NCBI GenBank assembly: GCA_024642215.1
Contig: JAHEBO010000007.1
Coordinates: forward strand, 1 to 45,161
Direction of reading: 5' to 3'
Source: Limnohabitans sp.
Lineage (GTDB): Bacteria > Pseudomonadota > Gammaproteobacteria > Burkholderiales > Burkholderiaceae_C
DNA: 45,161 nucleotides
Under the pieces are notes generated by a model. The model was not told where the DNA came from. It saw only the letters and a list, made by a program, of their open reading frames with translations, and made no database searches. Of the stretch, positions 26,033-35,602 are shown piece after piece. Position 1 is the first letter of the stretch. Each line of letters starts with the position of its first letter. Made by a program: the position numbers and the translations under genes.

Positions 26033-26629
26033 TCAAGCCTTTTTGTCTTCACCGATCAGCAATCTGCTGTCGGACAGGTACATGTGCGGTGGCACTTCTA
26101 AGTTGTCTGGCGCAGGCTTGTTCTTGAACACGCGACCCGCCAAGTCAAAAGTAGAACCGTGGCAAGCACACAAGAAACCACCTTGCCAGTCGTCTGGCAA
26201 AGAAGGCTGTGGGCCGGCCTGGAATTTGTCGCCAGGCGAGCAACCCAAGTGGGTGCAAATGCCCACAGCCACCATGTATTCCGGCTTGATGGAACGGTGG
26301 CTGTTTTTGGCGTACTCAGGAATGGGGTAAGCCTTGCGCTCTGAAGTAGGGTCAGCCAATTGGCCTTCTACTTTTTTCAGGGCGTCGATTTGCTCGGGCG
26401 TACGGCGAATGATCCACACGGGTTTGCCGCGCCATTCCACAGTGAGTTTCTCACCGGGTTTGATCTCGGAAATATCGACTTCCACAGCAGCACCGGCGGC
26501 CTTGGCGCGCTCAGATGGCTGGAAAGTGCTGACAAAGGGGGTGGCGACGAAGCCTGCGCCTACGGCGCCAGCACAGGTTGAGGCAATCAGCCACGTCCTT
26601 TTGCTGTTGTCGACTGGGGTATCACTCAT
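26033..26629 (-). CDS. petA: Rieske iron-sulfur subunit of the bc1 complex
   Basis: This 198-residue [2Fe-2S] subunit has cluster motifs CTHLGCSPGD and CACHGSTFD. An N-terminal membrane anchor (TWLIASTCAGAVGAGFVATP) is preceded by SKRTWLIAS, a twin Lys-Arg variant of the Tat signal used by many bacterial Rieske proteins. The tatABC genes lie about 3 kb away in this window. It is the first gene of petABC; a TACAAT at 26674-26669 on this strand may be its -10. Confidence 0.96.
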   Translation of the reverse strand: MSDTPVDNSKRTWLIASTCAGAVGAGFVATPFVSTFQPSERAKAAGAAVEVDISEIKPGEKLTVEWRGKPVWIIRRTPEQIDALKKVEGQLADPTSERKAYPIPEYAKNSHRSIKPEYMVAVGICTHLGCSPGDKFQAGPQPSLPDDWQGGFLCACHGSTFDLAGRVFKNKPAPDNLEVPPHMYLSDSRLLIGEDKKA

Positions 26630-26668
26630 GAGAATCCTCTAGCGAATCGGTATCAGGGTTAACCGCCG

Positions 26669-26674
26669 ATTGTA
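26669..26674 (-). promoter_or_regulatory. Possible -10 element of the petABC promoter
   Basis: Reading leftward, TACAAT within GGCTACAATCGGC lies about 40 bases before the petA start, between pdxA and petA. No good -35 is visible, so the call rests on the -10 only. Confidence 0.4.
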
Positions 26675-26704
26675 GCCGACTGGCGAGGGTTTTTTCTAGG
26701 GGTG

Positions 26705-27766
26705 CTAGGCAATCAGTTGGTGCGCCATGCGAATTGCAGCGACCAAACTGGCGGCATCGGCCACCCCCTGGCCCGCGATGTCGAAGGCGGTGCCGTGGTC
26801 TGGACTGGTTCGAACCAAAGGCAGGCCCAAGGTGACATTGACGCCCTGCTCTAGGCCCATGTATTTGACAGGAATGAGGCCCTGGTCGTGGTACATGGCC
26901 AGCACCACATCAAACTCGCCAGGGCCATTGGCTTTGCGGCGAGCCCGCATGTAGATGGTGTCTGGCGCATAGGGGCCATGGACGTTCAGTCCTTCAGAAA
27001 TGGCTTGGCCGATGGCAGGTTGAATGATGTCGATCTCTTCACGCCCAAACAATCCCCCTTCTCCAGCATGGGGATTGAGGCCTGCCACGCCAATTTTGGG
27101 AGGACGCCCCAGCAGACGACTCAAGGCCTGGTGCGTGATGCGCAGGCTTTGGAGAACATTGTCGTAAGTGACGGCATCGAGCGCTTGCCGCATGGACACA
27201 TGAATGCTGACCAACACAGTTCGGAGCTCGTCATTGGCCAACATCATGCGCACGGGCATTTTCGAGACCGGTAAGCCCAAGTGATGCGCAGCTTCTGCTT
27301 GCAGCAACTCTGTATGACCTGGAAAGGCATTGAAAGGGGTGCCAGCTGCCGACAAGGCTTCCTTGTGCAATGGCGCAGTCACCATGGCGGCAATTTTGTT
27401 TTGCAAAGCGGCGCGCGCAGCCCACTGCACGCACTCGCCCGCAAACCGGCCGGCTTCCGCCTGAATTTGACCCCAGGGCAATGCGCTGGGCAACTTGGCC
27501 ACCTGCAAGACGGGCAATACCCCCACAGAAACATGACAGGCTTCTTCGGGATTTTGAATGAGGCAGACGCGCAATTGCTGGCCCGCAGGGTCAATCAACT
27601 GAGCCGCTCTTTCCATCAAATGCAAATCGCCAGCCACAAAGCAGTGCCTTGTGATGGCGGTGTGGTGCAGCACCTGAGCATCTTGCAGAAAAGCTTTGGC
27701 AATGATTTCGGGGCCAATGCCACAAGGATCTCCTGGCGTGATGGCAATGGCTTGCAACTGGGTCAT
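26705..27766 (-). CDS. pdxA: 4-hydroxythreonine-4-phosphate dehydrogenase PdxA
   Basis: This 353-residue NAD-dependent, metal-requiring enzyme of pyridoxal phosphate synthesis starts IAITPGDPCGIGPEI. It has the metal histidines in GHTELLQAEAAHHLG, VSIHVSMRQA and MYHDQGLIPVKY, and GLNPHAGEGGLFG. The ATG at 27766 is 4 bases after the Nif3-family stop; a TTG at 27793 is the alternative. PLP made here is needed by HisC and the dehydratase in this window, though no regulatory link is seen. Confidence 0.96.
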   Translation of the reverse strand: MTQLQAIAITPGDPCGIGPEIIAKAFLQDAQVLHHTAITRHCFVAGDLHLMERAAQLIDPAGQQLRVCLIQNPEEACHVSVGVLPVLQVAKLPSALPWGQIQAEAGRFAGECVQWAARAALQNKIAAMVTAPLHKEALSAAGTPFNAFPGHTELLQAEAAHHLGLPVSKMPVRMMLANDELRTVLVSIHVSMRQALDAVTYDNVLQSLRITHQALSRLLGRPPKIGVAGLNPHAGEGGLFGREEIDIIQPAIGQAISEGLNVHGPYAPDTIYMRARRKANGPGEFDVVLAMYHDQGLIPVKYMGLEQGVNVTLGLPLVRTSPDHGTAFDIAGQGVADAASLVAAIRMAHQLIA

Positions 27767-27770
27767 GGCT

Positions 27771-28529
27771 TTAGGCAGGATTGTGAATGTCAATGAACTG
27801 GTGTTCTAGGCCCAACGCTGCAGCCACGTGCGCTGCGACTGCTGGTGCGCCATAGCGTTCGGTGGCATGGTGACCACAAGCCAAAAAAGCCACGCCGGTT
27901 TCTTTGGCAATGTGGGCCTGCGGCTCGGAAATTTCACCCGTGAGGAAAGCGTCTATGCCTTGTGCAATGGCCGCTTCGAAATAAGACTGGGCACCGCCTG
28001 TGCACCAGGCCATGCGGCGAATGGGCTGGCTCGAGGGCGCAATGCACGTGACCTGACGTCCAAGGACAGACTGCACATGGCTCGCAAGGGCCGCAGCATT
28101 GACAAAGACGTGGCCGTTGAGTGATTGCCCCACACTGACCAAGTTTTGATCGCCACACCAGCTTTGCGCTTGCAGGCCCAAGACTTTGCCCAACTGCGCG
28201 TTGTTGCCCAATTCTGGATGAGCATCCAGTGGCAAATGGTAGGCATACAGGTTGATGTTATGGGCCAGCAGGCGTTGCAAACGCTCTTTCATCCAGCCGA
28301 CCACCCTGCCGTCTTGGCCTCGCCAAAACAAACCGTGGTGCACAAAGATGGCATCGGCTTTGGCGGCAATGGCCGCATCAATGAGCTCGAGACTGGCCGT
28401 GACACCTGAAACCAGTTTTTGAACCGAATGCTTGCCTTCGACCTGCAAACCATTGGGTCCGTAGTCTTTGAAGCGCTCGGGTTGCAAAAGCTGGTCAAAC
28501 GCCTGTCCCAGCGTCTTGAAATCTGTCAT
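27771..28529 (-). CDS. Nif3-like dinuclear metal-binding protein (YbgI family)
   Basis: This 252-residue NIF3/YbgI protein contains FKDYGPNGLQVEG and IFVHHGLFWRGQD with the metal-binding HH pair, YHLPLDAHPELGNN, and the C-terminal HHATERYG motif. Family members are annotated as GTP cyclohydrolase I type 2, which is poorly supported; the cellular role is unclear. It is divergent from the DegS-like protease and followed directly by pdxA. Confidence 0.93.
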   Translation of the reverse strand: MTDFKTLGQAFDQLLQPERFKDYGPNGLQVEGKHSVQKLVSGVTASLELIDAAIAAKADAIFVHHGLFWRGQDGRVVGWMKERLQRLLAHNINLYAYHLPLDAHPELGNNAQLGKVLGLQAQSWCGDQNLVSVGQSLNGHVFVNAAALASHVQSVLGRQVTCIAPSSQPIRRMAWCTGGAQSYFEAAIAQGIDAFLTGEISEPQAHIAKETGVAFLACGHHATERYGAPAVAAHVAAALGLEHQFIDIHNPA

Positions 28530-28613
28530 GGCAATCTCATTTAGGATGAAAGGCTATTGTGGCGCATCTCAAGGCCTTGGCAGAGATTCAAGGCTTACGA
28601 CACAATGCAAATC

Positions 28614-29765
28614 ATGAAAAGAATTTGGCTCCTATTTTCTCAAGCTGTCACGGTGTTGGTCGCCGCATGGTTTGTTGTGGCAACACTTCAACCTGGGTGG
28701 CTGAAGCGCGCAGCAAGCACCCAAACGGTGTCCCTCACGCAAACCAAAGATGATGGCAATACGGGGGCCGCACCAGGCGGCAGCTTCAGACACGCGGCAC
28801 AACAAGCTGCACCCGCGGTGGTCAGCATCAATGTGCAACAAAAAGCACGCGGCAAATCGCGCAAAGCCGATCCTTGGTTTCGGTTTTTTGAAGAACCCGA
28901 GGACGATGCACCCAGTGGTGGCATGGGCAGTGGCGTGATCGTCAGCCCCGAAGGCTACATTCTCACCAACCACCATGTGATCGAAGGCGCTGAGGCCATT
29001 GAGGTCTCCTTGAACGATGGCCGATCGGCGCTTGCCAAAGTGATTGGCACCGATCCTGAAACAGATTTGGCCTTGCTCAAAATTGACCTGACCCAATTGC
29101 CGGTCATTGTGTTGGGGCGTGTTGAAGCCTTACAGGTGGGCGACGCTGTCTTGGCCATTGGCAATCCTTTTGGTGTTGGGCAAACCGTCACCTCTGGCAT
29201 TGTGAGCGCCTTAGGCCGCAAGCAATTGGGCATCAACACCTTTGAAAACTTCATTCAAACAGATGCCGCCATCAATCCCGGCAACTCTGGCGGCGCTCTG
29301 GTCGATGCCAATGGCGCGTTGATGGGCATCAACACTGCCATTTACTCGCGCTCCGGAGGCAACATGGGCATTGGTTTTGCGGTGCCGGTTTCCACAGCCA
29401 CTCAAATCATGGATTCTTTGATCAAGGAAGGCAAAGTGACCCGCGGCTGGATTGGCGTAGAGCCGCGGCCCCTGAATGCCGAGTTGGCTGAAAGTTTTGG
29501 CATTGCCAAAGACAAAAACTCGGGCGAATTGCCCAAGGGTGTCTTAATCAATGGCGTGTTGCAAAACAGCCCTGCAGCCAAAGCAGGTGTTCAACCGGGT
29601 GATTTGATTTTGAAAGTGGCAGGCCAAGGCGTGACGGATGTGCCCGAAATGCTGTCGCGTGTGGCAGCTTTGCAACCGGGAGAAGCAGCCGTGATCGTGC
29701 TGCAACGCAATGGCAAAACCATGGAAGTGCGCGTCACACCTGGCACACGGCCGGTTCGGCGCTAA
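28614..29765 (+). CDS. Membrane-anchored DegS/HtrA-like serine protease
   Basis: This 383-residue S1C peptidase has one N-terminal membrane helix (LFSQAVTVLVAAWFVVATLQ), a trypsin-like domain and a single PDZ domain. The triad is His in LTNHHVIEG, Asp in DPETDLALL and Ser in NPGNSGGALVD. The PDZ domain spans roughly GVEPRPLNAELAESFG to VLQRNGKT. One PDZ and an uncleaved anchor match DegS rather than DegP; DegS cleaves anti-sigma factors in E. coli, but that role is not shown here. No rse genes are in the window. The start at 28614 is chosen at the membrane helix; the frame runs upstream to 28557. It converges with tatC. Confidence 0.9.
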   Translation: MKRIWLLFSQAVTVLVAAWFVVATLQPGWLKRAASTQTVSLTQTKDDGNTGAAPGGSFRHAAQQAAPAVVSINVQQKARGKSRKADPWFRFFEEPEDDAPSGGMGSGVIVSPEGYILTNHHVIEGAEAIEVSLNDGRSALAKVIGTDPETDLALLKIDLTQLPVIVLGRVEALQVGDAVLAIGNPFGVGQTVTSGIVSALGRKQLGINTFENFIQTDAAINPGNSGGALVDANGALMGINTAIYSRSGGNMGIGFAVPVSTATQIMDSLIKEGKVTRGWIGVEPRPLNAELAESFGIAKDKNSGELPKGVLINGVLQNSPAAKAGVQPGDLILKVAGQGVTDVPEMLSRVAALQPGEAAVIVLQRNGKTMEVRVTPGTRPVRR

Positions 29766-29793
29766 GCCAAATTAGGAAGGCGCAGAAGCCGAC

Positions 29794-30585
29794 TCAGGAA
29801 GAAGAAGCTTCTTCTTCCTTGGGAGGCTGGGTGTACTTGATGAAAAACTGCGCCGCCCAAATGCCCAACTCGTACAGCAAGCACATGGGAATGGCCAAGG
29901 CCAATTGAGACACCACATCGGGTGGCGTGACAACGGCGGCAATGACAAACGCCAGCACCACAAAGTAACCCCGAAAGTCTTTGAGCTTGGCAATGCTGAC
30001 CACGCCCAATCGGGCTAACACCACCACCGCTATGGGCACCTCAAACGCCAAACCAAAGGCCAAAAACATGTTGAGCACAAAGCCCAAATAGGCCTCAATG
30101 TCAGGCGCGGCGGTGATGCTTTTGGGGGCAAAGCTTTGAATGAATTTAAAGACTTGGCCAAAAACGAAAAAGTAACAAAACGCCACGCCAATGAAAAACA
30201 AAACAGTGCTGGAGATGACCAAGGGCATGACCAAGCGTTTTTCGTGGGTGTACAAACCAGGCGCAATGAAGGCCCAGACCTGATAAAGAACCACTGGCAG
30301 GGCCAACAAGAATGCAGCCATCAGCAAAATTTTGAGTGGCACCATGAAAGGTGAAATAACCGAGGTGGCAATGAGGGTGGTGCCAGCAGGCAAGTTGGCC
30401 ACCAAAGGCGCTGCCAACAAATCGTAAAGCTCGGCGGGACCAGGGAAAATGGCCAAGATGGCCGCCGCCACGCCGATGCCTGCCATGGCACGCACCAAAC
30501 GGTCGCGCAATTCCATCAAGTGGGACACGAAAGGCTGTTCGGTGCCTGCCAATTCGTCTTCAGGCTTTTGGGATGGGTCGGACAC
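29794..30585 (-). CDS. tatC: Sec-independent translocase subunit TatC
   Basis: This 263-residue six-helix membrane protein is the core Tat receptor. It contains PFVSHLMELRDRLVRAM (the conserved cytoplasmic N-terminus with HLMELR), the periplasmic/helix 2 region SVISPFMVPLK, and the FFIGVAFCYFFV helix. The C-terminus is a KEEEASSS tail encoded by a perfect DNA palindrome at the stop codon. It recognises twin-arginine signals such as that of IorB. It is last in the tatABC unit and of the his-tat run. Confidence 0.97.
   Translation of the reverse strand: MSDPSQKPEDELAGTEQPFVSHLMELRDRLVRAMAGIGVAAAILAIFPGPAELYDLLAAPLVANLPAGTTLIATSVISPFMVPLKILLMAAFLLALPVVLYQVWAFIAPGLYTHEKRLVMPLVISSTVLFFIGVAFCYFFVFGQVFKFIQSFAPKSITAAPDIEAYLGFVLNMFLAFGLAFEVPIAVVVLARLGVVSIAKLKDFRGYFVVLAFVIAAVVTPPDVVSQLALAIPMCLLYELGIWAAQFFIKYTQPPKEEEASSS
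29796..29819. terminator. 24-bp perfect palindrome at the tatC stop
   Basis: AGGAAGAAGAAG and its exact complement CTTCTTCTTCCT abut with no spacer, covering the last tatC codons and part of the stop. As RNA it would form a long hairpin between convergent degS-like and tatC genes. It may block read-through in both directions. It is only moderately GC-rich and lacks a T run, so the terminator role is inferred. Confidence 0.5.
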
Positions 30586-30591
30586 GGGGAA

Positions 30592-31059
30592 TTAACTCAG
30601 TTGGGTAGGCCGGTAGCGCGCCACACGTGCAGCGCCCGACAAAGTTTTGGTCCGCACACCCGCGCGGGCTTTGTACCACTGGGGCACAGCGGCTTGCTTC
30701 AAACGAAACTTTTTGCCTGGGTGCTTGTAAACAGGTGGCGGTGGCTCCCAAGGCGTGTGATTGGACTCGGTTGAAAGACCTGCTGTGGTTTCATTCCATT
30801 GCTTTTCAAAATCAATGGCCGTGGATTGCACGGAGCCTTCGACATCACGCGCAGCATCCTCCACCGTGTCTTTCATTTTCTTCAACTCTTCCAAATCCAT
30901 GGTGCGGTTGACCTCAGCCTTCACATCTGCGATGTAACGCTGGGCTTTGCCCATGAGATTGCCGAGAGTGCGCGCGACACGCGGCAACTTCTCGGGGCCG
31001 ATGACGACCAGGGCCACGACCCCGATCAGGGCTATTTTGGAAATGCCAAGATCGATCAA
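30592..31059 (-). CDS. tatB: Sec-independent translocase subunit TatB
   Basis: This 155-residue protein has one N-terminal membrane helix ([20 protein letters not shown]), the [13 protein letters not shown] hinge and an amphipathic helix. A charged region follows ([19 protein letters not shown]), then a basic, disordered tail. TatB with TatC forms the signal-peptide receptor. It starts 1 base after the tatA stop and is followed after 6 bases by tatC. Confidence 0.95.
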   Translation of the reverse strand: MIDLGISKIALIGVVALVVIGPEKLPRVARTLGNLMGKAQRYIADVKAEVNRTMDLEELKKMKDTVEDAARDVEGSVQSTAIDFEKQWNETTAGLSTESNHTPWEPPPPVYKHPGKKFRLKQAAVPQWYKARAGVRTKTLSGAARVARYRPTQLS

Positions 31060-31060
31060 A

Positions 31061-31300
31061 TCAGGACTTTGTCTTTGCTTCCACGTCGATCGTGGTTTTT
31101 TCAGAAGCGCTTGAGGCTGCTACTTGACCGGCTGGCTTTTCTTCGGTGGTGGGATTGCCGTTGGCATCTTTCATACCATCTTTAAAACCTTTGACCGCGC
31201 CGCCCAAGTCTGAGCCGATGTTTTTAAGCTTTTTGGTGCCAAAAACCATGACCACGATGAGCAATACGATCAGCCAGTGCCAAATTGAGAATGAACCCAT
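31061..31300 (-). CDS. tatA: Sec-independent translocase subunit TatA
   Basis: This 79-residue pore-forming subunit begins [21 protein letters not shown] with a short membrane helix, then [21 protein letters not shown], the hinge and amphipathic helix. It ends in a lysine-rich tail. The FG before the hinge is the family hallmark. It is 36 bases after hinT and first of tatABC. Confidence 0.96.
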   Translation of the reverse strand: MGSFSIWHWLIVLLIVVMVFGTKKLKNIGSDLGGAVKGFKDGMKDANGNPTTEEKPAGQVAASSASEKTTIDVEAKTKS

Positions 31301-31336
31301 GAATGTCTCCTAACAATTAAATGAGATTCTAAGCGC

Positions 31337-31693
31337 TTAACCTCGAAGCCAAGGACGCGGTCCGCCCATGACATGGAAATGCAAATGGTGAACTTCTTGT
31401 CCGCCTTCCGAACCGGTATTGGTCACAATTCTGTAACCACCATCGGGATAAGGACGGCAACCCTGTTCCAAAGCCAGTTTAGGCGCCAAAGCCATCATGT
31501 GCCCCATTAATGCCCCATGTTCTGGGGTGATTTGCGCCATGGAAGGAATGTGCAGCTTGGGCACCATGAGGAAGTGAACCGGGGCCCACGGCGCGATGTC
31601 GTGAAAAGCGAACACATGCGCGTCTTCGTAGACTTTCTTGGAAGGTATTTTTCCTTCGATGATTTTGCAAAATAGGCAGTTGGAATCGTGCAT
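31337..31693 (-). CDS. hinT: HIT-family purine nucleoside phosphoramidase HinT
   Basis: This 118-residue histidine-triad protein has the catalytic HLHFHVMGG (His-x-His-x-His) near the C-terminus. The N-terminal CLFCKIIEGKIPSKKVYED and AFHDIAPWAPVHFLMVPK are typical of HinT. It hydrolyses adenosine phosphoramidates. The ATG at 31693 shares a base with the hisE TGA (TGATG); a GTG one codon earlier is an alternative. This his-hinT-tat order is common in betaproteobacteria. Confidence 0.94.
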   Translation of the reverse strand: MHDSNCLFCKIIEGKIPSKKVYEDAHVFAFHDIAPWAPVHFLMVPKLHIPSMAQITPEHGALMGHMMALAPKLALEQGCRPYPDGGYRIVTNTGSEGGQEVHHLHFHVMGGPRPWLRG

Positions 31694-32061
31694 CACTCAC
31701 CTGAATTTTCACGTTGAACAGCTTTACGGAGGGCTTTTTCCTCCAAGCCACTGAGGCCTTCGCGGCGGCTGAGTTCGGCCACCACATCGGCGGGCGACAA
31801 ACCGTAGTGCGCCAAAGCAATCATGCTGTGGAACCATAAATCGGCCACTTCACCCACCAGTTTGTGCGCTTCACCGCCATGGTCCATGTCTTTGGCCGCC
31901 ATCACTGTTTCGGTGGCTTCCTCGCCAATTTTCTTCAAAAAGGCATCGGGGCCTTTGTGCAGCAAACGCGCCACATAACTCTTTTCGGGGTCGCCGCCGT
32001 TGGCCGGTTTGCGACTTTCAATGACGGCCGCTAAGCGGGCCAAAGCATCGGTTGAACTCAT
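31693..32061 (-). CDS. hisE: Phosphoribosyl-ATP diphosphatase HisE
   Basis: This 122-residue enzyme of the second step of histidine synthesis contains [31 protein letters not shown], the MazG-like metal-binding motif KKxGEE...E..MA, and [13 protein letters not shown]. It is separate from HisI, as in other Burkholderiales; in enterics the two are fused. It lies 18 bases after hisI. Confidence 0.97.
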   Translation of the reverse strand: MSSTDALARLAAVIESRKPANGGDPEKSYVARLLHKGPDAFLKKIGEEATETVMAAKDMDHGGEAHKLVGEVADLWFHSMIALAHYGLSPADVVAELSRREGLSGLEEKALRKAVQRENSGE

Positions 32062-32079
32062 GATTTTGGCAACGAGTGC

Positions 32080-32469
32080 TCACTTGTAGATTGATTCGGG
32101 GTCTTTCAAGACCGGTTCGGTGGCGTTCCATTCGCCTTCTTGGTACTGCTGATAAAAACAGCTGTGACGGCCTGTATGGCAAGCAATGCCTGGCTCGTGC
32201 CCCAGTTGCGTCACTTTGAGCAGCACAACGTCATTGTCACAATCGAGGCGCATGTCGTGCACAGTTTGCACATGGCCCGATTCTTCACCTTTGAACCACA
32301 ACTTGTTGCGTGAGCGGCTGAAGTAAACCGCGCGCTTGAGCTCTGCCGTCTTGGCCAAGGCCTCGCGGTTCATCCAGGCAAACATCAGCACATCGCCGGT
32401 GCTGGCCTCTTGCGCAATGACGGGCACCAGGCCCTGCGCGTCCCATTTGATTTGATCAAGCCATGTCAT
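32080..32469 (-). CDS. hisI: Phosphoribosyl-AMP cyclohydrolase HisI
   Basis: This 129-residue enzyme of the third step of histidine synthesis starts [20 protein letters not shown]. It has the metal-binding DCDNDVVLL and zinc ligands in [12 protein letters not shown]. Also present is FAWMNREAL. It lies 53 bases after hisF and is stand-alone. Confidence 0.97.
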   Translation of the reverse strand: MTWLDQIKWDAQGLVPVIAQEASTGDVLMFAWMNREALAKTAELKRAVYFSRSRNKLWFKGEESGHVQTVHDMRLDCDNDVVLLKVTQLGHEPGIACHTGRHSCFYQQYQEGEWNATEPVLKDPESIYK

Positions 32470-32522
32470 GCGTTGAATCTACCACTTGCGAGGTGCATTG
32501 TGAAAAGGCAGTCAGCAGAAGA

Positions 32523-33302
32523 TTACAAGCGAACAGGAATGCCGCGCTCGCGCATGCGCTGCTTGGCCTGTTGCACGGTGTATTCGCCGTAGTGAAAAAT
32601 GCTGGCGGCCAGTACGGCATCGGCACCGCCTTGTTGCACACCATCGGCCAAGTGGTCTAAAGTGCCCACGCCCCCCGAGGCAATGACAGGCACTTGTACG
32701 GCATCGCTCACAGCCTTGGTCAGGGCCAAATCAAAGCCTGACTTGGTGCCATCACGGTCCATGCTGGTGAGTAAAATTTCGCCGGCGCCAAATTCGGCCA
32801 TTTGGGTGGCCCATTTCACAGCGTCGAGCCCCGTGTTTTGTCGACCTCCATGGCTGTAGACATCCCATCCTTCACCCCGCAAAGCCAAGTCATTTCCCTG
32901 ACGGCGCTTGGCATCAATGGCCACCACGATGCACTGCGCGCCGTACTTTTGCGAGGCATCGCGAATCACTTGGGGATTGGCAATGGCCGCTGAGTTGAAA
33001 CTGGTTTTGTCAGCACCTGCATTGAGCAGTCTGCGCACGTCGTCGACGGTGCGGACACCGCCGCCCACCGTGAGGGGGATGAACACCTGAGACGCCACCG
33101 CTTCAATGATGTGCAAAATGAGGTCGCGACCATCGCTGGTGGCTGTGATGTCCAAAAAGGTGAGTTCGTCGGCACCCTGCTCGTTGTAACGTGCCGCAAT
33201 TTCGACAGGATCGCCGGCATCGCGCAGTTCGACAAAATTAACGCCTTTGACCACACGGCCGCCGGTGACGTCAAGGCAAGGGATGATGCGTTTGGCTAGC
33301 AT
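32523..33302 (-). CDS. hisF: Imidazole glycerol phosphate synthase subunit HisF
   Basis: This 259-residue (beta-alpha)8 cyclase subunit uses ammonia from HisH to form IGP and AICAR. Catalytic Asp 11 lies in [13 protein letters not shown] and the second aspartate in VVAIDAKRR. Phosphate loops include TVGGGVRTV and [10 protein letters not shown]. It is separated from hisA by the mutarotase gene, 6 bases after that gene's stop. Confidence 0.98.
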   Translation of the reverse strand: MLAKRIIPCLDVTGGRVVKGVNFVELRDAGDPVEIAARYNEQGADELTFLDITATSDGRDLILHIIEAVASQVFIPLTVGGGVRTVDDVRRLLNAGADKTSFNSAAIANPQVIRDASQKYGAQCIVVAIDAKRRQGNDLALRGEGWDVYSHGGRQNTGLDAVKWATQMAEFGAGEILLTSMDRDGTKSGFDLALTKAVSDAVQVPVIASGGVGTLDHLADGVQQGGADAVLAASIFHYGEYTVQQAKQRMRERGIPVRL

Positions 33303-33308
33303 GGTGAC

Positions 33309-34160
33309 TCACAGGTTAAATTGTTGCCAGGCTTCCCAAGATTGAAAAGCAGGGACTTCGATGGGCGTGTTGACGCGGGCCGCTTCAACGCAAAGCATTT
33401 TTTGATACGCATCGGCCGGCATGTCTTGAAGTTGGGCAGCTTTTTCAGCACCAGGGTTCCAAACCACGCTTTGACCCCATGCCGCGCTTTGCGAAATTTT
33501 CAAAGTCTGCGCGCCTTCTTGTAGCAACCATGTGGGCATGACTGGGGCTTGTGGGTCTGGCAAGGCCACATCGTAGACACGGTCAAATTCTGAATTGAAA
33601 TGCAACTGGCCACTGCACGCTTGATGCGTATCTTGTACAGCATCCCATTCAGGTTGCGCGGTCTGCCCTCGCAAACCAACTTGGCCAATGGCCTTGACCG
33701 CCAAGTAGGTGTGCAATGCGCCTGTAAATGTCAGTGCACGATCACTTTGATTGTCAACACGCATAGAAATTTTCAACTGATGGGCTTGCAAGTCAACGGT
33801 GAGCAAGACCCGAAAATTGACGGGCCAAATGGCGCGTGTTGCGTCGTTGGCTTGCACCTCAAAAACTTGGGCGCTGGCTTGCGCGTTGCCGTCTAGCAAA
33901 CGCCAAGTCATGTTGCGAACAAAACCGTGTTTGGGCAAATTGCCGCGCTGATTGAATTGCGGAAAGCACACAGGCACACCGCCACGAATGGCGGAACTGC
34001 CATCGCAGGCCGCGGTGGGACTGAGGAAAAGGCGCTCGGCGCCAGCGGCATGCCAAGACAAAACCTGAGCACCTTGTTGTGCCACAAACACGCTGTCGCC
34101 GTTGGGCAAGGACCAGCGCCAACCGGCGTGGCCTTGAAAGGTATCAACCGTTAAGTTCAT
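33309..34160 (-). CDS. D-hexose-6-phosphate mutarotase (YeaD-like, aldose 1-epimerase superfamily)
   Basis: This 283-residue galactose-mutarotase-fold protein contains [31 protein letters not shown] with the catalytic His, and [18 protein letters not shown]. It also has NSEFDRVYD and the closing VWNPGAEKA. Family members interconvert anomers of hexose 6-phosphates. The start at 34160 is inside the hisA 3' end (17-base overlap) and gives the family-like [11 protein letters not shown]; the longer frame is rejected. Its place between hisA and hisF has no obvious metabolic reason. Confidence 0.88.
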   Translation of the reverse strand: MNLTVDTFQGHAGWRWSLPNGDSVFVAQQGAQVLSWHAAGAERLFLSPTAACDGSSAIRGGVPVCFPQFNQRGNLPKHGFVRNMTWRLLDGNAQASAQVFEVQANDATRAIWPVNFRVLLTVDLQAHQLKISMRVDNQSDRALTFTGALHTYLAVKAIGQVGLRGQTAQPEWDAVQDTHQACSGQLHFNSEFDRVYDVALPDPQAPVMPTWLLQEGAQTLKISQSAAWGQSVVWNPGAEKAAQLQDMPADAYQKMLCVEAARVNTPIEVPAFQSWEAWQQFNL

Positions 34161-34884
34161 CGGCCCGGGCCTGGGCTGCTTGGAAATCCAGGTCGCCAGA
34201 ATAAACGGCGCGGCCACAGATCACGCCTTCAACGCCTTCATCTTCCACTGCGCAGAGTTGCTCAATGTCGGCCATGTTGGACAAGCCGCCCGATGCGATC
34301 ACTGGGATGGTGAGTGCTTGCGCCAACTTGACGGTGGCGTCGATGTTGATGCCGCTGAGCATGCCGTCGCGGCCAATGTCGGTGTAAATGATGGACTCGA
34401 CGCCCCAGTCTTCAAACTTTTTGGCCAGGTCGACCACTTCGTGACCGGTGAGCTTGCTCCACCCGTCGGTGGCCACTTTGCCGTCTTTGGCATCGAGGCC
34501 CACGATGATGTGCCCCCCAAATGCAGTGCAGGCATCGCGCAGAAAACCCGGATTTTTGACAGCTGCCGTGCCAATGATGACGTAGCGCAAACCGCCATCG
34601 ATGTACTTCTCGATGGTGTCAAGGTCGCGGATGCCGCCGCCCAATTGGACGGGAATGTCGTTGCCCACGGCTTTCAAGATGGACTTGATGGCTGCAAAGT
34701 TTTGGGGCTTGCCAGCAAAGGCACCATTCAGGTCAACCAGGTGCAATCGACGAGCACCTTTGTCAAGCCAACTTTTGGCCATGGCCGCAGGGTCTTCACC
34801 GAAGGTGGTGGCTTGGTCCATGTCGCCTTGTTTGAGGCGAACGCAGTGGCCGTCTTTGAGGTCAATCGCAGGTATCAGAATCAT
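34144..34884 (-). CDS. hisA: ProFAR isomerase HisA
   Basis: This 246-residue (beta-alpha)8 isomerase catalyses the fourth step of histidine synthesis. Asp 8 lies in [12 protein letters not shown] and the second catalytic Asp in IVGLDAKDG. Phosphate loops are [12 protein letters not shown] and [10 protein letters not shown]. It is followed by the overlapping mutarotase and lies 53 bases after hisH. Confidence 0.98.
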   Translation of the reverse strand: MILIPAIDLKDGHCVRLKQGDMDQATTFGEDPAAMAKSWLDKGARRLHLVDLNGAFAGKPQNFAAIKSILKAVGNDIPVQLGGGIRDLDTIEKYIDGGLRYVIIGTAAVKNPGFLRDACTAFGGHIIVGLDAKDGKVATDGWSKLTGHEVVDLAKKFEDWGVESIIYTDIGRDGMLSGINIDATVKLAQALTIPVIASGGLSNMADIEQLCAVEDEGVEGVICGRAVYSGDLDFQAAQARADELNG

Positions 34885-34937
34885 GGCGAATTGCTAGCGC
34901 TAGAGTGGAACGAAAAAGTGAATAGAAACGACAAAAA

Positions 34938-35600
34938 TCAGGGTTGCCAGTGCAAAAAGTTTCGATACAAGGCCAAACCTTGGTCGGCACTTTTTTCGGG
35001 GTGAAACTGCGTGGCAAACAAATTATCGCGCGCAATGGCACACGCAAAGGGACCACCGTAGTCGGTTTCCCCTGCTACTTGGGTGGCATTGTTGGGTTTG
35101 GCGTAAAAACTGTGCACAAAATAAAAGTAACTGCCGCTGGGGATATCGCCCCAGACTGGGTGCTGCAGGCCTTGGTGGCGGCTGAAATTGACCTGGTTCC
35201 AGCCCATTTGTGGCACCTTGAATCGGCTGCCATCGGCTTGAAGTTTGCCAGCCAAATCGAACTTGATCACGTTGCCATGAATCAGGCCCAAACCAGGCGT
35301 GTTGCCTTCATCGCTGTGGTCCAGCAGCATTTGCATGCCCACGCACACGCCAAACAAAGGCTTTGTGGCGGCAGCTTCCAACACGGCATCCATGAGGCCA
35401 GATTCACGCAGCTCGCGCATGCAATCGGGCATGGCGCCTTGGCCAGGCAATACCACCCGTGAAGCGTTGCGAACATCTTGCGGGTTGGACGTGATTTTGA
35501 CTTCCACGCCCGTGTCTTGTGCAGCATGAATGACCGCCTGCGCGACTGAGCGCAAATTGCCCATGCCGTAATCGACCACCGCCACTGAATTGACAGACAT
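34938..35600 (-). CDS. hisH: Imidazole glycerol phosphate synthase amidotransferase subunit HisH
   Basis: This 220-residue class I glutaminase feeds ammonia to HisF. The catalytic Cys lies in [13 protein letters not shown] and the His/Glu pair in ATQFHPEKS. It begins [15 protein letters not shown]. It starts 2 bases after hisB stops, with none of the extra genes (such as marC) that some Burkholderia carry here. Confidence 0.98.
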   Translation of the reverse strand: MSVNSVAVVDYGMGNLRSVAQAVIHAAQDTGVEVKITSNPQDVRNASRVVLPGQGAMPDCMRELRESGLMDAVLEAAATKPLFGVCVGMQMLLDHSDEGNTPGLGLIHGNVIKFDLAGKLQADGSRFKVPQMGWNQVNFSRHQGLQHPVWGDIPSGSYFYFVHSFYAKPNNATQVAGETDYGGPFACAIARDNLFATQFHPEKSADQGLALYRNFLHWQP

Positions 35601-35602
35601 GC

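Noticed and set aside
34180..35004. Plus-strand 274-codon open frame opposite hisA
   Set aside because: Antisense of hisA; it mirrors codon bias of the real gene and has no recognisable domain.
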